From assembly GCA_914767715.1 (NCBI GenBank), contig OU612066.1:28432283-28496282 (forward strand): a stretch of 64,000 nt of DNA. The letters are read 5' to 3'. Source of the DNA: Membranipora membranacea (Eukaryota; Bryozoa; Gymnolaemata; Cheilostomatida; Membraniporidae). Each line of letters starts with the position of its first letter. Position 1 is the stretch's first letter. Of the stretch, positions 51,601 to 60,600 are shown in pieces. The position numbers were made by a program, and so were the translations under genes. The notes under the pieces are model-generated. The model worked only from the letters and a program-made list of their open reading frames with translations, was not told where the DNA came from and searched no databases.

Positions 51601-54600
51601 AGATTTTAAAGGTGTGAGCAGAATACTGTACCTGTAGCTGTGAGGAAGGATGCTATTTTATTTTTCCGTAAATCTCCTAATCGGTCAGTAAATGTGACCA
51701 CATCATATGTGGCCCTCAGTCTGTGTAATAGTTCAGGATCACCACATGTATTATCAACCAGATTGTTGTTTGCTTTATTAGGAGTTTCTCTTTCCAGCTC
51801 ACCAAATATAAATCTAGTAGCAAGGTAGTGCAAGTACCCTTCTGGGTTGAATCCTGTCAATATTAATGTTATAATTTTGAATTTTGAGTACGTGATGGTA
51901 TGGCTTTGATGCGTAAATTGAGTACGCGCAACTAAATAAACAAGATTTGGAAAACACAAGATTATTTCTTTAAAAACAGAAATTTTCTGGTCAAAAATTA
52001 ATGCCTGTTCTGCTCTATCATTGGGAAAGGATGATCCTCGATGCCTTTTAGGTTTGGAGATGTAATAATTTTGAATTTTTAAGCATACGACGATATGACA
52101 TTGATAAAAAATGTCGAATATTAATAATTATTCTGCTATTTCGTTGGGAAAGGACAATCATCGAGGCCTTTTAAGTTTCAAAATTTCTCATCTATGCAAA
52201 CAAAATCTTACCCGTGCACTTCCCATCTCCCTCATATGTATCATGCATATTAATGAACACATGTGCAGTCCTTCCTGTTTTGGTGGCTGTTTGATCAAAC
52301 AAATATGGTAAATCATATAACCACCACTCTACATATGGGCAGTCATCTCCCTTGCACGATGATTCAACTTCAGAAACAGGAGTAGCAACAAGATCTGGCT
52401 GGATATAGGCTGTTGCCGTTTCAGTCATAGATAGCTCATCATCCCATGTTCCTATCTGAAGTTGAAGAAAACTGAAATCAGTTTTTGTATGAGAAACCAC
52501 AAGAGAAAACCCAAAATCATTGTCACTGTAATCATGATGCATGTTAAGGTTGAAGCTTGAAGCGGCTGTTTTAATTTCCCAAATAGTACAAGGCTGTTTC
52601 TCAATGCAAAGCCAAACAAGGGGAAATGTTACTCTTAAGGCAGTCTCATTGCATATACCGTTTTGTATGTGGAGTTCTCTCCTCCGCTAGCGTTATTACT
52701 CCTCATATAATTGTAAACATTGTATCGTGCATGGGAATTTCCGTAAGAATTAAATCTAACATTCCATCCGGCCTGACTCGTAAAGTTAACTCTCTTAACG
52801 GAATCTATAAGAGTTGGTAGAGTTTCCCTGGCAAAAACAAAAAACCACCTAAGTGAATATTTGAAAAGAACCCTGTAACTCAACTTAGGTTTTGCAATCA
52901 ATTATCTTAATTACACTTTGATAAATATGAACTATAAAAATTAGTGCGAGCACACACATGGAGATAGAAGCAGTATGACATCACACAAAGAAACAAATAG
53001 GGAACGTATATTGTCTATAAGTCATGTAAGGTGTTTCCAGGAAACACGTCAAATTTGGTTTCTCACCTTGCCTCATCACAGAGGCTGTCATCTGTACAGT
53101 GTTTAGATATATGGTCGTGAAGACCAATAGCGACGGCATACACAGCATCTATGATGTAAGGTGCAAGCGTCTGTTTTGATGGCATTATTGGCAAGCTAAA
53201 ACCATCGTCACATCTTTCCCCATACACGAAGAATCCTAAAAAATTGAACAGTAGCTCATAACATACAATTTACAAGTCAACAAATATATAAATTGCAATT
53301 TTATTCTGGAGAAGAAAAAGTCCTAAGGATTTGTACCCAGAAGGGAGTATATTGATATATAATTACGTTGTGTTGCCATGAAAACTTGGGAAATCATCAC
53401 ATTCTACTATACACAGACCAATACATGTTATAGCCAGCTAGTGACTTATGATGAGGTTATACAAGACTTGCAAAAGGAAAACATGCAAAACTTTACTGGG
53501 CATGATCTATTGATGTTGTTATGGTTGACTGTTACTCCATTATTCTACAATAATGTCACTTGGTCATGATTGAGATTGACTGATGAGAGTCATGCAAGCC
53601 GCCAACAAATGGTTTTCACATATCAGTAATAAGTTTATTAATTATATTTGGTCTTTGTTGGGCGATATTATAAAGATTAATGCTCGAAAAAATCCCAATC
53701 TTATAAGATCTTATGAATTCTTTTACCTGGTAGGTCACAGTGAAACAGATCTTGCCAATAATCACTGAACCAGTGATAGCCTGTTCTGTTCTCAGGTCTA
53801 AGACTTTCAATGTATTCATTGAATTGCTCGTTGACTGTTGTCTGGAAATTTGTGGTGAGAGCTCCAGCCACTAACTCTTCATGACCTTGAAATTTTAAGA
53901 TGCACACAAGTTAGGCCGATCCAAAATGAAATTGAATGAACAATAAAATAATTCGCCACCACTACAGAAAATTAATAAACCTTGGCACAAAACTTATTTA
54001 TTAACATTAAGTGTATCAAAATCTAAATTGAGAAGACTTTTCGCCCTAGCCAAAAGTTTATCGTGTATGATCCAAATTATTTTGGGGTTGGGTCTTTCCC
54101 ATTCATCTCTGCGGTTTGAGAAGGAGTAGCTCTATCTGCAGACATATTTCATCAAGCTAGTACGTTGTAGATTTATCCCAAAAATAACAAGTGGTGTCAA
54201 TTATGCAAACAAATATGTCAACAATCGCACCTAGTCGGACAAAGTCGATATACTTCCAGAAGTCCGGAGCTAACCACACCACTGATCTATTCTGCAGATT
54301 CCATTGTCTCTTCACAGAATCTAATACTGCTCCAACAGAACGAAAATGATCCGGAAACATAACAATGACAGAGATGTTTCTCTGGAAGACAAAAGCTGAA
54401 ATAGAAAAGAAAACTTTTCAGTAGATTAAAAATATCACGCCGTTTGTTGTAGTTTTATATTTTTCGACCTGAAATAATACAAACATATTAATCTGCTTGT
54501 ATTGAAGAAGGGGTATTATAAGCAGGCCTATCACAAACTCTTGCAATATTCAATTAGTTGTCAGGTTAGTATTTCGGGCGAGGCATGATTCTCAATTTGG

Positions 54601-57600
54601 TATCAAGCTTTGAAATAATTACCAGAACAACAAAGCAAATCTACAGCAGGACAATAACAACGTAACATAATAATCACAGCATTAGGATCTCATTTGACAG
54701 GGGGAAACCAAGGAGTTGTCTTTAACTCCTTGGGTAAACAAATATGTCCAGTCTTAAATGAGAAAAATGTGCTCAAAATGTTGACTTACCATCTCTAGAG
54801 AATTGTTGGATTAGAAAATCAAGATTCTCAGTGTTGCCTTCTATGGCTTCTTGCACCATTAGAGGCGTGAATTGCTCTGTCCGTGTCATTTTAACTCCAT
54901 TTCTATGCAGAGCTTCAGCTAAAGTTTTAACTCCATACTCAGGATAGGGACCTTCAAGAAATGAATGTGGACTAGCTCTCTTCACAATTGGTTGAAAACG
55001 CCAATATTTTTATGCACAAAATTAATTCTCTTGAACCAGCTGATGATTGGTTCGTGATAAAATATCAAACCTGACAGTTTGATAATTTTATCAGCTGAAA
55101 ACTCTATCCAATATCTTTCAAATTTGAAATTCAATCAGCATTAACGGTACCCTTTTTCCACTATCAAGTTTTGGCATCTTAAAGGATACAAGCATCACAT
55201 TACAAGGTTAGTTCTTGTACACAGTTCATGGCAATACCTTCTCCATATATACACATGACATGAGACCATCCATACTCCTTGACAACATCTGCTAAAGCCT
55301 GCGCTTGCTTTGTATCATCACTAACAGTTCTCAGGAAGTATGGATACTTGTCTTTATCGTTGAATATAGTACTAGTTGCCAACATACTCACTACCGGAGG
55401 AGTGCCCATCTGAAATAGATAAAGGACAAATAGTTATGGCTCAGAATACATACCACGATGAGTTGTTATTCTTCTATCATTAAATTATTTTTTTATCAAA
55501 AGATTTTCACCAATAGTTGTAGATTGACAATAAATAAAAAACAAACTTTAAATATTATAATGCTCGCAGTGACTGTTCATACTTGAACCTACATACCTAG
55601 CAATACGTTATTCATAGTGACTCATTACATTTACTGCATTAGTTGGATGACTGATGGAAAATAGGATCAGTTCTACTAATATCGGCCGTGCCTTTCATGT
55701 TTCTTCGTTATGAAATTTGATAGAGCAATCCTTTCATTCAGCCAACTGATTTTTTAATTTTAATTATAATTGCATTGTGTTCTATTCACTTTTCAATATG
55801 CCAACAGTAGCTGTCCAAAATTGAAATTTTCAATATCCAACTTACGATATTAATGTGTAATGTGCAGTTTTGAGCATTCTGATTTTGATGCATTAAACCG
55901 GAATGTTATCAGCTTTTCACTTGATAGATATTTGCATGGTGAGAGCCCTCGGCAGTCTCTGACTGCCTCAGATAAGAACTATTTGAGGCACAAAGCAGCA
56001 TGATGGCTAGATTATTTTCAATTGAACACACACCATATTATGCCATGGCTGACGAAAGAACTCCTTTATATAATGGCTTCCTTGGTTGGCAATAACTCCA
56101 ACAATAGGCTCAGCATCTCGTCCAGCAATCTGGATGAGATCATTGAGATCACCACAGGAGTTTGTATTGAAGAGGTCGAAACCGAGTCTGATAGATTGCA
56201 GAATATCTGGATCTGCATTGATACTGTCCACAGCGTAGTGTAATGCTTCAATGCTCCGTATACTTGAAGATGCCACCTTAGTGCTAAAGTTAGAAATTTA
56301 AGATTTTTAGAGTTCAAAAATATTCTTTGAGATGCAAGTGAATAACTGTACAGAACTAGTATGGGAGAATTGTAAGTAATAAGAAAAGTGTTTCAATTTT
56401 GAGTCAGAAGCCATAAAGAAGTTAATCACAAAATATTTGACAGCTGGCATTCAAACTTCTGAATATTATTTCCTTCTGAATCAGGGAAGAATAACTACTT
56501 AAAATCTACCTGCCACAGCCACCGTCTATCACACTAACTATTCCAACAAGTTTCACATCACCCTTCACAACATCTATCTGAACAGGGTCATGGATAGGGT
56601 TCAAACATGTACAGTCATCTCCCTTGCATTCTGATGTGGGGTTCTCGAATGGGTTTCCGTCACTATTAACCAGCTTTAATCCAGGTAGTGTCACATTGCC
56701 ACCATATCTTTCTCCTATCTAAAACATGTTGTATCGATAGAATATTATTGAAAGAAATACTAACTCATAAGTACAAACTTAGACTTGGCGCTTGCTTGCG
56801 CTTGCTGTATTTCTAAGATAATTTATTAAGGTAGACAATATCCCTTATGGATGTGAAGTTTAACCAGTAACCTCATCGTCCACTAGTCTCAGATCATCAG
56901 GAAAGCAAGATTCATTTCTAGATGGAACTAGGTGTCAGCAATGAGTAGTAAGTGGCCTAAATGCCATCATGTTCAGAGCCATGCCTATCAAAATCTTATT
57001 ACTTGAATATTGTGGCTCATGCCTAATAAGTTTTAAATCCTATGACGATCATACATGTACATTATTTACCTGAACATCAAACATTGAACCATCCTCCAAC
57101 ATTTGTTTTTGCCATATCGTAGTAAATGAGGTCTTTTGCTCTTGATTTTCGTAAGCCTGCACAAAAGGTAGCTGAAAGTCGCCAGCGTAATCAAGAGTCT
57201 GAAATTCTACTGCATGATAGTAAGACCTGATCTCTGTAGGCGTTAGGGATGTGAACTCCTCACATATAGAGATGCCACCACATTTATCAGTCAAAGCTGT
57301 TCTTATACCTCTCATCCTGTAAAATATAACAGTATTTATGAAATCATGAATAACTGGAGACATAATATTATGTCTACAGTTATTCATGATTTCATAATTA
57401 CCCACACAGTTTGATCAGATTCCTGCAATTTCACAAAACAATGTGACCTCCAGGCAATCGAAAAAAAAGAAGCAGGTTGACACGATCTATTTATGGATTC
57501 TCTTTCTATCAATTTTTTTTGTAAATCACATTCACAATCAAGAATATCAACCTTATCTACTCTTCTGGATTACATATTATGTTTTCCGGGGAAAGTGGAT

Positions 57601-60600
57601 AATATAATGTGAATATTATTATGAGGTGACATACACTAAGTTTCCACGCTGTGAATGATCATTCGCATCCTATTGATTGTATTTTGGCTGTCATATGTGG
57701 CTTGGCTTGTTATGTAATCAAGCACAATTAAATAACATTAGGATCCGAACAAATTCGGTTTGTGAATGGGCATGACCAATGCGTAAAAAATTGAATAGCT
57801 TAATTGTTTCCATGCTGCGAATGAACGGCTAAAATCAGGTCAATGCGCTTTCATATGGAGCATGGAAACATAATCATAGAAAGGTGGTAGAGCAATCACT
57901 GATAAGCATGTAAGTCATCTGTGATGGTTTCACTTTTAGTTGTAGAACTTGTTAAATACTAACCATGATTCAAATCCAATCAGTATATCAATCAAACCAG
58001 AAGCAGCTCGAGCATGACCTAAGATAATCTCTCTACATTCTTCGGTACTGCTAGTACAGTTGCTGCTACTAGCCCAACCTTCCATGTGGCCGAGTAGAGG
58101 TTCTGATAAGTTCAATATGTGTTCTTCAAAAGCACCTGGTATTCCTTGTGAAGTGCTATATGAGATCGTGTTGAGGACAGAGGTTTCTAGGATTGAAAGT
58201 ATAGAGTTTCCATTGTTAAAAAAACCACAGGGTAATGCTCGTGGTTAATGCTCAGTAATCTGTACATCTCATGATTGTGAATGTCTGTTGATAGTCAAAA
58301 AGGGCAATACTAGCTAACAGACAGCAATAATTATTGCTACCAAATGGGAAACTGGATCTCATTATTAATATCGTTTGGACAATATACAAAATTGAAGAGA
58401 AAAACTTAACTGAATGGATCAACCAAACCCAATTTTATCAGGGCCGTAGTTTTAGAAATAATGGTAGGGGAGGCAAAAGTCCCAGACGAATCCGAAGCAT
58501 CACCAGGAGGGGTGCTGTAAGCTCCTCGTCATCGATTTAAGGCATATATATAGCAATTGAAATTTCAGTGCAGCATAATATGCTGCACTGCAATTTCCAT
58601 GTCAGAATATTATTCTGACATGGACTATTCAATTATATCATTTTAAACCACTCTATCGAGCATTGTAGGGGAGGCAGAGCGTCCCTGCCTCCCCTAGAAC
58701 TACAGGCCTGTTTATCCATATGCTGACCTTTGTTCAACCGTTGAGGTTATCAAAAACATGATTTCTCTAAATTTATTAGGATGTATACATAAATAATAGT
58801 CATGCTAGGTTTGAATGTGAAAACAATTTTGTAATGTTGAAACCAAAACTTTGAAGATCTTGTAGTAAAATGATTTTCTCCCTTGCCATTGACAGTTTTC
58901 TGAGCTCCAATTTAAACCTTTCTTCGGAGTTGTCCTCTCTCCAAGTTGGTACTTTTAACCCATGCAGCATAGAAAAAAGGAGCTGAGATGGATATGAATA
59001 GGATAATAATAATTTTTGATTTAGATTCTGCGCCATTGAAAACTCATATATAGTTTGGGAAATATTTTTGGTATTTGGATAGTCATTTTTATCCATTTTT
59101 GCCTGTTTTTCAGACAAACTACATGGAATTTTTCATGAATTCTGTCACTAAAATTGAGATTGGTTTTCAATGATGCCGATGCAACTCACCACAAATTTTT
59201 ATCCTAATATATGCGGTTTTTAAGAAGGCAACTTTCAGCTCCTTCTTCATACGCTGCGTGGGTTAAAAGTACCAAACTGGAGAGGCAACTCCGAATAGAA
59301 GCTTAAATTCGACCTCGGAAAACTGTCAATTCAGAAAACAAGGGGTAAGGGAATTTATATGCATTGAAACAGACTCCCAAAACATACCCATTAGACCCAC
59401 CTGACTTAAATGTTGTCCGAATAATCAAGGTTTTAGCATACTGATTTCCTGCATCGATTCTCTCCTGGAGTTCAGCCATAAATATACTGAGAGGCACTGG
59501 TTGCACAGCCAGAATCACCATATTAACCCCTGTAAAATTCATAAAACTTATCAAGAAAGCTTGCGGTAAGAACAGTCAGTTTTGACTTCTGACTATATAC
59601 ATCCGAAGTCAATTTTGAAGAATTTTCAAACATTGCAGACAGCATTATTATTCTACTTCCTAAATGTCTGTCATACCTGAAAAAAAGTGAGTCCATCACA
59701 CATCACCTTCATCCAGCGAAACCTAAGTGCAGCTGGGACTATACTGGGACTCATTCCAACAATGTAGAGTTATCTGACAACTCTGCACAACAACAAACCA
59801 AAACCCATCAGCCAATCAAAACAAAACCAAAACACAAGCACATGGGTCTAGTCAGAAATGCACAATAGTGATACATGTGTAGATAACAGCTCAGAAGCAA
59901 TAACCAACACAACCCATAATCATACAAGGCCCCATTGTTGGCCTGAATCCCAGGCTAAGTTGGGGCCTAATACAAAAACATGCATTATGGGTGCAATATT
60001 TATGTCTTGTGAATAACTTTAATGAGGATTTCTCCATAATATAGGAGTTTTCATTTGCCTAGAGGTAATAGTTAGGATAAGGATTCATGTATTCTCATAA
60101 ATTCTGGATTATCAAAGGAGTAAAGCTTGCTATAAGTATCATCAAATTTACAATGTTCCGATACATCATTGAAAGATGGTGTGCAAAGTATGGTGTACAG
60201 AGGTAAATACATTTGGAGATTACTATGACTCGATAAATAAGAAACAGATTATTCAGGGTAACAAATTGACATACAGAGTCACAGACCTACCTTTTTCAGC
60301 TTGCTCAATAACACCATCAACAATGCTGGAATAATTTGTACTGAGAAAGTCAGCTTCATAAAATCCAGTAACACAGAGACCTGCTCTTTTTGCTGACTTA
60401 ATGAAAGCTGAGCCAATAGCTTTCGTAGCTAGGTCAGAGCCGAATACAATTGTAACAGCAGAAGAGCTAGGTAAGATCTTTCTGTATATTGAAACTTCTT
60501 CCTGCAGAGAGGATCATGTTAAGGAGTGTACAGATACACTGATGGTAAAACTTGTTTATTCATAGCAGGTTCATTGGTCATGTTCGTAAAGCTCAATTCT

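Noticed and set aside
59388-59400. gtatgt donor for exon 6 of the triple-flytrap gene
   Set aside because: It leaves phase 2 and brings a stop into exon 7; the gtgggt site at 59400 keeps the frame open.
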